A DNA stretch of 64,000 bases from Margaritifera margaritifera (GCA_029931535.1 JAQPZY010001157.1:1234001-1298000); one strand, 5' to 3'; shown: positions 10,674 to 22,163, counted from the first letter of the stretch. Notes: generated by a model not told the origin, from the sequence alone. Program-made: numbers and translations.

Positions 10674-11467
10674 AGCAGTCCATTTCTGGATATAGAAGCA
10701 ATACAGATGGAAAAATTATCATTTACTGAAAGGAACAAGATATGTAGTATCTTACCTCAAACAAATTCCATTTGTAATTAATTGTAATATCTACCATAAT
10801 TGATTTCAGATGTTACAGCAATTACATTTTACATGACTCTTCAATATCATACTTCTGTTAAATTTTTTTTTTATCATTTACTGTTTGACTAGGATGATGA
10901 AGTCAAAAGTCATGTGGAATCATCAGTTTTGAATATCTAGGTAATGTGTAGATTTTCTAAGGTTCTTTTTATGCCAATATTTTGTTCATATATTAGCATA
11001 CCCACAAGACAGCAAGGCAGATATGACTGTTTATCAGTTGATGTAGTTTTGAGCATGAATTTCAAGCCTCAAAACTGGGACTGTGGACTATATACACAAC
11101 TTAATGCACATGACAGACTCATCCACTTAACCATTCACTTCATCATCAAATCATAAAAAAGTGTATGATGTCAGTTATTGTAGACATATTAACATCTCTC
11201 AACAATTTGTTCATGTAATTCCTGCAATACAGCCATATTTAGAAGGCATAGTCAAGTTTAATATGCTACAAGACAGTATACAAAACATTTGTCCAGAACT
11301 TCATTTTAGTAAGAAATATGCCTGGTAATACAAAGCTTTAATAATTTGCTGTGGCATGATTTTTTGGTGGGGGATGAGGGATGTGGCGGGGTTCAGGGTT
11401 TAGTGTCATTTAAAAAAGGTGCAAAAAAATATTCTAATTTTCTTGGACTATGAAGAGAAAATGTGCA
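10674..11467. other. Gap: no gene seen
   Basis: AT-rich sequence downstream of the acidic ORF up to the hAT-like element; nothing recognised. Confidence 0.5.
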
Positions 11468-11475
11468 TTGTTTAA
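11468..11475. other. Left 8-bp target duplication of hAT-like element
   Basis: ttgtttaa, repeated exactly at 13027-13034 on the other side of the element. Confidence 0.85.
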
Positions 11476-13026
11476 TAGGGGTGAAATGATACTCCTCTGC
11501 CACGCATCGATACGATTCTCAATACACAGCTTATGATACGATACATTATCGATACACGGATCAACTTGATAATCTTTTTATCTTTAGAATGTCTGTCAAT
11601 GGTAGGGTGGTGCCATTTTTTATGTGCTGACATATTGGGTGTATTTCCAGTATGCAGATTACAAACAAACATAGACTTATCACTGTTCATATGCCATTCT
11701 AATCCTTGACAAGATTTGAAAAAAAAAATAAAAAAAATAAAAAAAATAAAAAAATTTTTTTTTTACTTCTAAACAGATTAGCTGTTAGTGATTTTTATTC
11801 ACCCCTTTTAGGCCATTTCAGGATGCTCCATTCGATCATATGCATGACTCATCCTGGTCACCACACCCTTTGTTTTACATTGAATGAATGTTTTTAAAAC
11901 ATCTTATTACCAGTTTCATGTCTTCACTTATGGTGTTATCTTCAAAACAGAAGAAACTGTGCAATTTCCTTGTGCAACGAAATTCTTATCTAGAACAAGT
12001 CCGAGTGTGGGAGCGGAGATTGCTAATAGCCAAATCCTTCACATTGTACTTCCTGCAGATGCAAATCAACTGCCGCGGCCACAGACATTTGTTTCTGTTA
12101 GTAAAAAAGGAAATTATTGACAATACCCACTCCCTTTTTACAAATTGACGAGGTGGCTATAACTCGTGCGGTTTGGAATCTGCCCCCTTGCAGATTATCT
12201 GCTAATTTTTAAAAAAAATCCCAATGGCAGGTTCGGTTGCTGATTACATATATCAACGCAAAAGGAAATATTCCAAACTTATTCCCCATGTACGATTTAA
12301 GTAATTTATACATCTCATTTAATAGTCACTTTTGTGTATAGTTTCTATGTTGCTTTGTATCTATTTGGATAGAGTTTGGATGACAATATTTCCGGTATGT
12401 CACGCAGTGAACCTGCTACAGTTAGTTATGATTGGTGGTTATTGTTTTACCCTGGACTTGAACAAACAATAACCTGAACTGCGTGTAACACTGCGTGACA
12501 CACCGGCTGTGTAGCCTTCAATTCAATCCAAGTAGACAAGATGCGATGCAACAGATAAATTTCGCGTAAAAGTAGTTATTAAATGATTAGTAAAGTACTT
12601 AAATCATACATAGGGAAGAAATCTGCAATGCCTTCTTTCCGTTGATATATGTTATCAGTGGCTGAAGATGCAGACGAGATAAACTAATTAGCATGGAATT
12701 GCGGCGGGAGAAGGGGGCAGATTTCGAACCACGTGAGTTAGTCACCTTGTGTCAATTTCTAGAAGGCGAGTGGGTGTTGTCAATTGCTTTTATTTTTTAC
12801 TGTCAGAAATGAGTGTATGTACTTGCTACGGCTGTCTCAAATGAATTCTCAATTTAAAGAATGAAAATACAAATGACTAATAATTATTCACGACTGCTGA
12901 AGATTAAAGTAACTTGCATAGAGTAAGTATCGTTTTGTATCGATTCTTCCCATCTTGTATCGATAAGGGTATCGATATAGAAAAAGTATCGATACATCGA
13001 TATATCGATTAATCGTTTCACCCCTA
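11476..13026. mobile_element. Non-autonomous hAT-like element with hairpin interior
   Basis: A 1,551-bp element starting taggggtgaaatgat and ending with the inverse atcgtttcaccccta (one mismatch over 15). It is flanked by identical 8-bp sequences (ttgtttaa, 11468-11475 and 13027-13034), the duplication size of hAT transposons. The terminal GGGGTG/TATCGATA-rich ends are a common form of hAT ends. There is no transposase; open frames inside are short. The ends are rich in TATCGATA motifs, mostly on the right (12925-13020). The interior, 12090-12810, folds into one large imperfect inverted repeat, annotated separately. A-rich/T-rich runs lie at 11718-11764. Confidence 0.85.
12090..12810. repeat. 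Giant imperfect inverted repeat inside the hAT-like element
   Basis: Arms of about 350 bp: 12090-12450 pairs with 12455-12810 in inverse orientation. Landmarks on the left arm and their inverse partners on the right include AATCTGCCCCCTT, ATATATCAACG, GATTTAAGTA, TGTCACGCAGTG and GGTTATTGTTTTACCCTGGA. The centre of symmetry is near 12453. Mismatches and small gaps are scattered, so this is an aged palindrome. A transcript through it would form long double-stranded RNA. Confidence 0.8.
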
Positions 13027-13034
13027 TTGTTTAA

Positions 13035-13180
13035 TCATTTTAGCTAAAAAGTGTGTTTTAATGATGTTTATGATCTTGTACTTAAAATCTGAAGTTAAAT
13101 AGAAAAAGAAAAACAAACAAATTAAAACTTGTAAGTATTAGACTCTTCAAAACCTAAAGCCTTGTTTTATTTATTTAGGA
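13035..13180. other. Short spacer
   Basis: Sequence between the hAT-like element and the tandem array; nothing recognised. Confidence 0.4.
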
Positions 13181-14455
13181 TATGTCCCGCACAACGGAGA
13201 CTCTATATACTAGCGGTAACAAGCTCAGCCAATCAGATGCAGCGTTTCTTATTAATATGTGCATATCTCACTTAGCCAATTAGATACAATATTACCATAA
13301 TAATATGCATAGGTCGTGCTCATAATCAAACTCATGCAACATCTTAATAATACAAAACAATTTAACAAGTTTAATTAAAATCTGACAAGCGATATAAAGC
13401 TCAACCAATCAGATGCAAGGTCATGTCATTAATATGTGTGGATTTCAATCATAATCATACTCAACCAAGATCTTGATGACATGGGCATTGTTTCCAATTA
13501 TGATCAAAATCCTATCCAAACTACAGTCTCTAGGGTGGTAAAAACCTCGTCCAATCAGATGCAAGACCATCTAATACATAAATCTCACTCATAATACAAA
13601 TCTTCCAACAATTGTATGATGCTATCCTTGTTACCATTTGTTTAAAATCGGATCCAAAATATCCTTAGAGGTTAAAAGCTCAGCCAATCATATGCAAGAT
13701 CACCTGATTAATATGCGTAAATCTTGATCATCACAAAAATGCTGATAAGCTCAGCTAATCTGGTGCACAATTACCTTATTAATATGCAGGGATTTTGCTT
13801 ATAATTGTACCAATCAAAGATATTGATTATATAATCCCATTTATCAAGTTTGATCACAATTGGACCAGAAATAGTCTCTAGAATGGTATTAAGCTCAAAC
13901 AATAACATGCAAGATCACCTCATTAATATGCATGGATGCCATGCATTATCAAACTCATGCACGATCTTGGTCACATAAGCCTTTATTTGAAGTTTTTGAT
14001 TAAAATCAGTTTGATCAAAAATATGGCTTCCAAAGTGGTAGTAAGTTCAGCCAATCAAATGCAAGGTCACCTCATCAGTATACATTGATCTTGCTCATTA
14101 TCAAAATCGTCAAAGATCTTTTAAATATAAGCCCATATACAAAGTTTGATCAAAATTGGATCAGAATTATGGCTTCTAGAGTGGTAGCAAGCTCAGTCAA
14201 TAAGATGAAAAAAACACCTCATTAATATGCATGGATTTTACTCATTATTGACATTGTCTGATATCGTGATACTAAGAGCATATCTTCCAAGTTTTATCTT
14301 AATCAGATCAGATCAGAAATATGTCTTCCAGAGTGGTAACAAGGTCAACCAATCAGATACAAAATCATCTCATTAATATGCGCTCAAATTCTCAACCCAT
14401 CCAAAATCTTGATGATATAAGCCCATATTTCAAGCCTGATACAAATTTTGGATAA
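13181..14455 (+). repeat. Degenerate satellite-like array, about 145-bp unit
   Basis: About nine units. The anchor CCAATCAGATGCAAG (with variants) occurs near 13229, 13405, 13551, 13684, 13754, 13899, 14051, 14196 and 14349; spacings are mostly 133-176 bp, with one shortened unit of 70 bp. Each unit has the order: TCTAGAGTGGTAACAAGCTC-like block, CCAATCAGATGCAAG block, CTCATTAATATGCATGGAT block, then a more variable part with ATATAAGCCCATATxxCAAG and GATCAAAATTGGATCA. The CCAAT and TTAATATGCAT blocks are better conserved than the rest. Confidence 0.85.
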
Positions 14456-15311
14456 GTGGTAACACAATTGTTGGCTAACAAGTTACTCACAATGCAAGAC
14501 AGATGCATATCATAAGCTCTCTTGGTCTTACAGCTAGGTGAGCTAAAAATAAATACAAAAATGTTTATAAGATAAATAAATGACTACATCTGTCAATAGT
14601 AAGTCATGAAATTTGTTAAATATATCCGTCATCGGGCAAACTCATAGTTATTTAAAAAATGTATCTGACTGAAATATCATTTTCTTGTTGTCTTGCCTAA
14701 GAATAGGTATCTCTTTTCCAGCAGGGATAGTATCAACTTTAAGATTTTGTGTTAGAGTTTCTTGAAAATCATATAACTCCGTTACTGCATTCAACTGAAA
14801 CTTTAGAATACCAAATAGTAGCCAAAAGTAATTTTCCACAGCCAAATACATAATAAAACTCTATAATAACTGATATTTATTTTTAAAAATGGTCGCATAA
14901 ATGATGAGTTTTGTTATAATCGGACTGAAGCATATCAAAACAATTAGCATTTTCAACTGGTTCTCTCTCTGCAAACCTTTACTAAAAATATGAAGATGTA
15001 TAGAAATTACACAACTTTCTTAACACGTAGTAAGCTTACCGAAGCTCCCAAAAATATTTAAATGCACCTTTCAAAATGTATTAGTCTATATAGTTTATAA
15101 CCTCCTAAAAGAGACTAATTTAATATCAGACAAATATTAATTTTGTAGTAATAGTTATATATCCCCCTACGAAAGGAGAATAAATGTATTCAACTGTTGC
15201 TATCAAATGTTGTTGAACAATACAAAATGTTGAACAAAATTGTATGCTTCTGGGATTTTTAGGTGCCATAATGTATAGCTCCTTTCTATATTCATGCATT
15301 ATGCCTTAATG
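14456..15311. other. Gap: no gene seen
   Basis: AT-rich sequence between the tandem array and the miniature hAT-like element; short open frames have no recognisable content. Confidence 0.5.
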
Positions 15312-15378
15312 CAGGGGTGTCAAACTCATTTGCTATGGCGGGGCAGATTTGATATAAATAATATGTTTGACACCCCTG
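15312..15378. mobile_element. Miniature hAT-like element, 67 bp
   Basis: Starts caggggtgtcaaac and ends with its exact inverse gtttgacacccctg. CAGGGGTGTCAAACTCATTT is a well-known end type of Charlie-like hAT elements. The flanking octamers ccttaatg (15304-15311) and ccttaggg (15379-15386) agree at six of eight bases, compatible with an aged 8-bp target duplication. There is essentially no interior, so this is a deletion remnant or a very short MITE. Confidence 0.7.
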
Positions 15379-15782
15379 CCTTAGGGTTTTTATCCTGAAA
15401 TGGTACTATTTTGTGTCTTGCTGGAATAGGCAGCACAAACATTAAGAGTTTGTGGTAAAGCTTTTCAAAGTTGTATCTCTTGCACCCAAGCTGATTAATG
15501 CAACTTAACTTTGGTATAATGTTACTACATGCCTGTATGCCTAATTTTTGTACCCTGGTATTATAGGGTTTCTTTCACACCTGCATAAGCAGAAAACCAT
15601 GTTATTATAATTCTGTCCACAGGCGAGACACTGTTTAACTGAACTCAGTTTCATTTTGTAGGACTGACCTAACCACACACTTTTTTCATTAAGTACACTT
15701 GGGATTGATACCCCCAGTCACTATCCCTACCCCCACCCCTGAAACTAATAAACCTTATCAAAGAGACATTGGATAGATCACA
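15379..15782. other. Gap: no gene seen
   Basis: Nothing recognised between the miniature element and the 36-bp array. Confidence 0.45.
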
Positions 15783-16455
15783 ACAATCTCTTGCCTGGCA
15801 AACTTAGATTGATCCCAAATGTTTCTTACAGAACAGATTTGGAATCCATCTGAAAATTCTTTTACCATGCCAAGTTGGGATCAATCAAAAAATGTCTTGT
15901 CAGGCAAACATCAGACTGATCCCAAAATATCTTAGAAGGCAGGCTTTGGACTGATCTGTAAATATCTCTTTCCAGTCAAAGTTGGGATCAATCCCAAAAA
16001 TCCTTTACCTGGAAAGCTTGGAATTGATCCCAAAAGATTTAACCAGGCTTGCTAGGAAATCTTGGGATGATCTTGATCTTTACCTGGCAAACATAGTATC
16101 AGTTCCAGAAATAACTTTCAGGCAAGCTTGGAATCGATCCAAAATACCTCTTTATAAGCAAGTTTGGAATCAATGCTAAGAATATCTTACCAAACTTGGG
16201 ATCAATCCCAAACATTTTTTACCAGGCAAATATGGAATCAGTCCCAAAAATCACTTTCAGGCAAGCTTGGGATCGATCCCAAATACCTCTTTACAAGTTA
16301 ACTTGGGATAAAAAAATCCCAAATGTCTTCACCGGCAAATTTATAATAGATTCACAACAACTCCTTTCAGGAAAACTTGGGATTTATCCCAAGAATTATA
16401 CTAGGAATTGATTCCAGAATCTTTTCGTGTTCAAAGTTGGGATTGTTCCCATAAA
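15783..16455. repeat. Degenerate minisatellite, 32-40-bp unit with palindromic core
   Basis: About 18 units. Each contains a core like TTGGGATCGATCCCAA, which is itself a 16-bp perfect palindrome in the unit at about 16266-16281. The core is followed by AAATxxCTTTxCxAGGCAAG. Well-spaced units are at about 16125, 16163, 16195, 16230, 16265 and 16303. The open frames that run through it are products of the repetition, not genes. Confidence 0.85.
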
Positions 16456-16677
16456 TTGGTACAAATGCTAGAACTGCATCTGCAAATTTGTTGTTGATTA
16501 CTGGCATCAGTACCAAAACATGAGTGCAAAGGCCAATATTATTATGAAACGACTCAAATAATATAGTTAAATTTGATTTAATACACTGGAATTTTTCTGG
16601 AAAGTGACTCTTCAAACGAGGAATTAGCCAATTTTTCCTCAAGTGAAATATTGTGGGTTCACATAGATTTGAGGCCA

Positions 16678-17885
16678 TGTAGTATTATTACTACATCAGG
16701 TTTGATAAATTACAAAATCAGTGTTACATTGTTACCTTGGAAATAGGGCAATGTTACTACATGGGTTTGATGATTACCAATGTAGTATCGTTACTACATC
16801 AGGTTTTGGAGATTGCAAAATCAGTGTTACACTGTCACACCGAAATAGGGTAATATTACTACGTGGTTTGGTGATTAGTAATATAGTATTGTTACTACAT
16901 CAGGGTTTGAAGATTACAAAAATCAGCGTTACACTGTTGCCTGGAAATAAGGTAATGTCACCACATGAGTTTGGGGATAGCAGTGTAGTATTATTACTAC
17001 ATCAGGTTTTACAGATCACAAAATCATTGCCTGGAAATAGGGTAATGTTACTACATGAGTTTGGGGATAGCAATGTAGTATTGCTACTATATCAGGTTTT
17101 GGAGATCACAAAATCTGTGCCTGGAAGGGTAATGTAAAATGCTACATGGGTTTGAGGATAGCAATGTAGTATTATTACTACATCAGGTTTTGGAGATAAC
17201 AAAATCGGTTTTACACTGTCACATGGAAACAGGGTAATGCTACCACATCAGTTTGGGGAGCAATGTAGTATTATTACTACAACATGTTTTGCAGATCATA
17301 AAATCAGTGCCTGGAAATAGGGTAATGTTACTACATGGGTTTGGGGATAGCAATCTAGTATTGTTACTACATCAGGTTTTGGAGATCACGAAATCAGTGC
17401 CTGGAGATAGGGTATTGTTACTACATGGGTTTGGAGATAGCAATCTAGTATTGTTACTACATCAGGTTTTGGAGATCACAAAATCAGTGCCTGGAGATAG
17501 GGTATTGTTACTACATGGGTTTGGGGATAGCAATGTAGTATTGTTACTACATCAGGTTTTGGGGATCACAGAATCATTGCCTGGAAATACGGTATTGTTA
17601 CTACATGGGTTTGGGGACAACAATGTAGTATTATTACTACACCAGGTTTGCAGATCATAAAATCAGTGTCTGGAAATAGGGTATTGTTACTACGTCAGGT
17701 TTTGGAGATCACAAAATCAGTGCTCGGAGATAGGGTATTGTTACTACATGGGTTTGGGGATAACAATCTAGTATTGTTACTACATCAGGTTTTGGAGATC
17801 ACAAAATCAGTGCCTGAAAATAGGGTATTGTTACTACATGGGTTTCGGGATTAACAATGTAGTATTATTACTAGTACATTTACTA
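16678..17885. repeat. 90-bp minisatellite with palindromic GTAGTA...TACTAC core
   Basis: About 13-14 units; regular 90-bp spacing is clear from about 17270 to 17640 (TACTACATCAGGTTTTGG at about 17367, 17457, 17547). Each unit contains GTAGTATTGTTACTAC, an imperfect palindrome, plus AAATCAGTGCCTGGAAATAGG. Some units are shortened or contain extra bases. Because 90 is a multiple of three, long open frames encoding a 30-residue repeat arise at 16721-17137 and 17253-17660. Confidence 0.9.
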
Positions 17886-18195
17886 GTACAACATGTATTC
17901 ACTTTACAGTTTCTTGTGCTTCTTCTTATTAAGCCTGATATTGTGTGTACAAAAGTTTAAAAAACCTTTAAAAAGGACAAGCAAGCAATTCCATTTTTAT
18001 TCTGGAAGCCATTATTATAATATACTAACATTTCGATGTAGCAGTCAGGGATACATTTTTCTTGACTTTTTTCCAATGATACTTGAATTAGCAAAACTAT
18101 GATTTATGAAACCCAGTCTCCAAGGTTTTCAGAACAGTTTGTTCTGATTGTCATATGGGTTTATTGGTGTTAGATTTGATAACAGTGCAACTTAT

Positions 18196-18304
<109 letters not shown>

Positions 18305-18927
18305 GCTTCAGCTTGAACTGATTCTCTCACCTTTTGAACTTTTGTCTGTGCCCTAAGGTTGATATCCTAACCATAGCGGTCTTTCCATGTATGACAACTG
18401 TTATGAATTATGTTTATATATTATTATAAATATTGTAGGAAATTATAAATGTTTCTTGACTTTAATATTTGCTTAAACCTTAATGTTAAGTATACTGTTG
18501 ACATGTTTAGCTATTATCCTTGAATTAGGTTGTTTACTTAGTATTTGAGTTCAAGGACAGTTTTGGTAAACAAGTTGTTTATTCCATTTGAGGTCAGGGT
18601 TGATTTTGCTTACAGATAAAACCAGAATTTCCTTTAGAGTTATGTGTCAAAAGTCACATACACCATATACTAGTCTACATCATTCTATCATGTGACCTAT
18701 CTTTGTATATATACAATGTTTAGTGGACAGTTTTTAGTTTCGACCTTACCACCAGTCTTTTAAAGTGTTTTACAGTTGTGAAAAATCATTCAAAATTCAG
18801 AGAGAAGAATTATTTAAAATATTCATTGGATTATAAAAGTGCTCATAGACTTTTGGATATTGGATTTTGAATTGATGGTTTTAGGATTTATGTGAACTTA
18901 TTCAAAGATATTCTGGAGTACTTAATT
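18305..18927. other. Gap: no gene seen
   Basis: AT-rich. A TATATATAC motif near 18706 followed by GTTTAGTGGACAG might be a core promoter of a mobile element, but I could not define LTR ends. Confidence 0.4.
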
Positions 18928-19005
18928 TTGGCACATCATCACATTAAAGACTGTTGGCACATCAGGACATTAAAGACTATTGGCACATCAACACATTCAA
19001 GGATA
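18928..19005. repeat. 27-bp tandem repeat, three units
   Basis: Three direct copies of a unit like TTGGCACATCAxxACATTAA followed by AGACT, the last degenerate. It sits exactly where similarity to the Polinton polymerase stops. Confidence 0.75.
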
Positions 19006-19009
19006 CATT

Positions 19010-21650
19010 GTTCTGTTCCAGGAAGGATAGCCATTGGTTTTCTGTTTCAATTTCAGAAACTCGTTAACGCAGCCTGAAAAACCATGAACTTGGGTTATCG
19101 TCCTGTTAGAGGTTGTTCTCAGGTACAAAGTGTTAAATTTCGTACAATTTTAACAATCGGTATCCACGATAAAGAACATGAAACAATTCGACATTCACAC
19201 ACGTTCAAGGCACGTTCTTGGTCATCGTGACGAAAGGCTGCGGTTGATCATACGTTTCAGCACAAGTACGATATAAAGAAAATATCGGTTTTCCTTGGCA
19301 ATGATGAGATAAAACGGCATGGTACAAGTTCGTCGCTGGAAGAACTGGACACCAGATCAAACCTGTGTACTGGCTATTGTGCTTGACATCGATGTGTTTT
19401 GTTAAAATTTCAAGGTAACCGGTAGGAAATCAAGCATATTTACACACCCAAGGGTACAACGTGGGGCATCCATGAAATAAACATCCTTGAGTTTCGCACA
19501 CAATATATGGCTTTCCTCAATCCCAACCATCCAGTGAATAAAATCCAATCTTTTCTCCGCAGTTTCTAGCATGTTGAATCCACTTGTCTTGAATTTCACA
19601 TAGGTAATGTAAGCTTTGGCTGAATATCGACGGCTGACAGATTGATAGGACTGAGGTGGTATAATGGCTTGTTTGTTTTTGGCCATGAACTACTTTCGTT
19701 ACAATAATCCACACTCTTTGGGAATGATAGAAGCTTCATTCAATGGATCGATATCTCCATGTTCGAGAAATAACTGTCGAAAAGTTCCATAACAACGTCG
19801 TAAAATGTCCATCTCGGACCAACATTATTTCAACGTTTCTTCTTGAAAATCAAAAGTAAATGAAGTGTTGACTTGATTCAAGGCGTAGAAAGTTTCTTGC
19901 TGTTCTGTTCGCATACCGTCGGGGTGGTAGTAATGAACTTCAGGGAAATATGGGAGCACGACGGGTTGAATTTTCTTCTGGCATTGAAAAAGTGTGGAAA
20001 AAAACGTTGGTCATTTCCGTTATTCCATGTGTTTTAGACATTTTACTCAAAGGCGGAGCCAAATAATTAATTAAATCTTTAAAATGTACGTTTCTCACAT
20101 TTATGTAAATGATTTTGGCTCCATTCATGGTTAACTGTGAAAATTCAGTTCCTTGTTCTGAAAAATGTTTCAAAAGAAACTGTTCGTCATATCCTGAGAA
20201 ATTGTGTGCAATAGCTGTAGTGTAGCGTATTGATGACAGTGGGCATAACGATACACGTCCTTTTCATTCTAGGTCGTCCGTCGGGTGTAAAGCCCCAAAA
20301 TGAGCAAGATCAGAAGGAGTATGGGAGCCACGGAATATCTTTTTACGAGACCCCCCCCCCCCCACGTAACCACGCTACAAATCCGACAGTGATGAAATAA
20401 AGGTTCCTGAATACAGTCGTGGCAAGCGCGATGAGTCACACAAAAGTTAGGAATGTGAATACCTGTCTCTCTCGAACGTTCAAAGTCGGAAAAGATTAAA
20501 TCGGCACGATGGTCTCGTTTCTTTTTCTTGTTGTGTTCATTGAATAATTCCTCGGGTTCGCTGTCATATCTCTGAAGATAACATTGATGATCCAACTCGC
20601 CAACTTGGCCACTGGCCACAAATACGACATCGTTTTTTTGCTGGACAAACGCGTGACCTTTTGTTCTTGGTACAAACATGCTGTCCACTTAGCCAATCCA
20701 CAAGCACTTTTTCTTTAGTTGGAATTGTTTCATGCCATGTCGCTCCTAACACGCTGGACTCACGAATGTTCGTCTGCAAGTAATGCATAGACTCATGTTT
20801 TGTTCTTCAGGAATACAAAGCCTTGACGCTAAACAGACTCGACATCTCTCGCCACAATGAATATGTTACTCCCGATTGCTCAATCTTTGGTCACATTTGT
20901 CACAATAGTCACTATATCTTAGAATTCCTGTCATACATGTAATAGCATCGAAATAATTTTAATAATAATCGACATAAATGTATTTTCTGTCCGAAACTTT
21001 TGGTCCTCGAAACAGAAGAGCTCCACGAATGAACTGAGAGTAAACTTTCAGTGTATAGTAAGAGGCGAGCACGTGTTGAATTTTATGCTTTTCTGGTGTT
21101 CCAAACACGGTCTCATGGGAACTTCCTGCTTGTTGCAAAAGGATTTCTGCTTCTCTTTGGTGTTTGGCTTCGTCAGATTGTCTAATGCGTTTCCATAATC
21201 GTTTCCATTCCGTTGTATCTGTTTTTCTGCATACGCTCTAGCTACCGCGATGTCGTGGACTAAACACATCTGACCATGATCATTGTTAATCTGGACGATA
21301 CTTCGTCTGGGAAGTTCATCCACCGATAACACTTTTTTTTGCGATTTCCGCTGCCCGAAGGATGTAAAACGTGTGTTATATGAAGCGTAACTTTTCCATC
21401 GGTTATGTTAAACGCATCATTGGACTGTTGTACGTGTTGAATTTTGTCCAAGCTTCTGGAAGAGGTCAATTCCGTAAGTGTACTAAATTTGATCTTTGGC
21501 TTGGCACTGCCGTTTCAACTTCTGTAACACAGACTCCAATATTTTCGTGATAAAGACAGATGTTTGTTTCTGCAGGAACTTGAGACTCGAACTCTTTAAA
21601 TGTGATCGTGCAAGGGTAGACAATCTTTCGAAAATTTCTGGAAGTCACTT
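19010..21650 (-). pseudogene. Decayed Polinton/Maverick-type protein-primed DNA polymerase B
   Basis: Family B protein-primed polymerases replicate the linear DNA of Polinton/Maverick elements and related adintovirus-like viruses. On the minus strand, successive frames carry family hallmarks in order. These are an N-terminal region with LHITHVLHPSGSG (about 21375) and a basic/aromatic segment ending near AVARAYAEKQ (about 21230); a Cys/His-rich region (about 20750-20900, then HQCYLQRYD at about 20580); an exonuclease start with FSDFE (about 20480) followed by GIHIPNFCVTHRACHDC; LTMNGAKIIYINVRNVHFKD (about 20110); IIPPQSY (about 19660); GCLFHGCP (about 19470); and CAETYDQP near 19250. At least six frameshifts and several in-frame stops separate these pieces. 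Similarity ends near 19010, so the C-terminal polymerase motifs are absent. No integrase, capsid, ATPase or protease gene was found nearby. The copy is inactive. Confidence 0.82.
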
Positions 21651-22162
21651 TATGTGTAGCTCAATGTAAAAATAATCTTCAGGAGCTACCTAACGAATTT
21701 CTTTCTCGTCCGATCTTGACTTTCTCGGTCTTGGAGAGGAGGAGGTTGATGGTGTTAGATAGGGACCACTCATTTCCTCCTCAAAATTGCTAGAGCGAAC
21801 GTCTGTCAGAATTTTTCTCTGTTTATGAGGCGACGCAGAACGTCATCACTTTGCTTCTGGTTGCTCCTTAGAAGGGTGTGATCTTTTCATCCCGTTGGAC
21901 GATTCAAGATTTATTGGACTTGGGTACACTTTCCCCATATATAGATGTCCTACGTTCGATGGTAACATGGTAATATCGTTTTGGGCCAAACTGAAGATCA
22001 TGCACGCATTTAATTGTGAAATTTAGCCTGGCTAGCATTGACTAAATTGGCATCTTTATCATTTCTCAAAGAAAGTCAATGAAAATAATAAGTTTGCTTT
22101 GGTGTTTTACTGCACAGCAATTCAAGTAGCTAGTAAAATTGAAAACTGCAGAGAAATTAGTG

Positions 22163-22163
<1 letters not shown>
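21651..22163. other. Gap: possible N-terminal remnant of the polymerase
   Basis: The minus strand here has short Ser/Pro/Lys-rich open pieces (about 21690-21960) that could be the variable N-terminus of the Polinton polymerase or flanking sequence. No recognisable domain. Confidence 0.35.

Noticed and set aside
13181..17885. CRISPR array
   Set aside because: Units are diverged tandem repeats without unique spacers of constant length, in a eukaryotic context.
18399..19010. LTR starting TGTTATGAATTATG
   Set aside because: The start looks LTR-like, but no end, primer-binding site, second copy or target duplication could be found.
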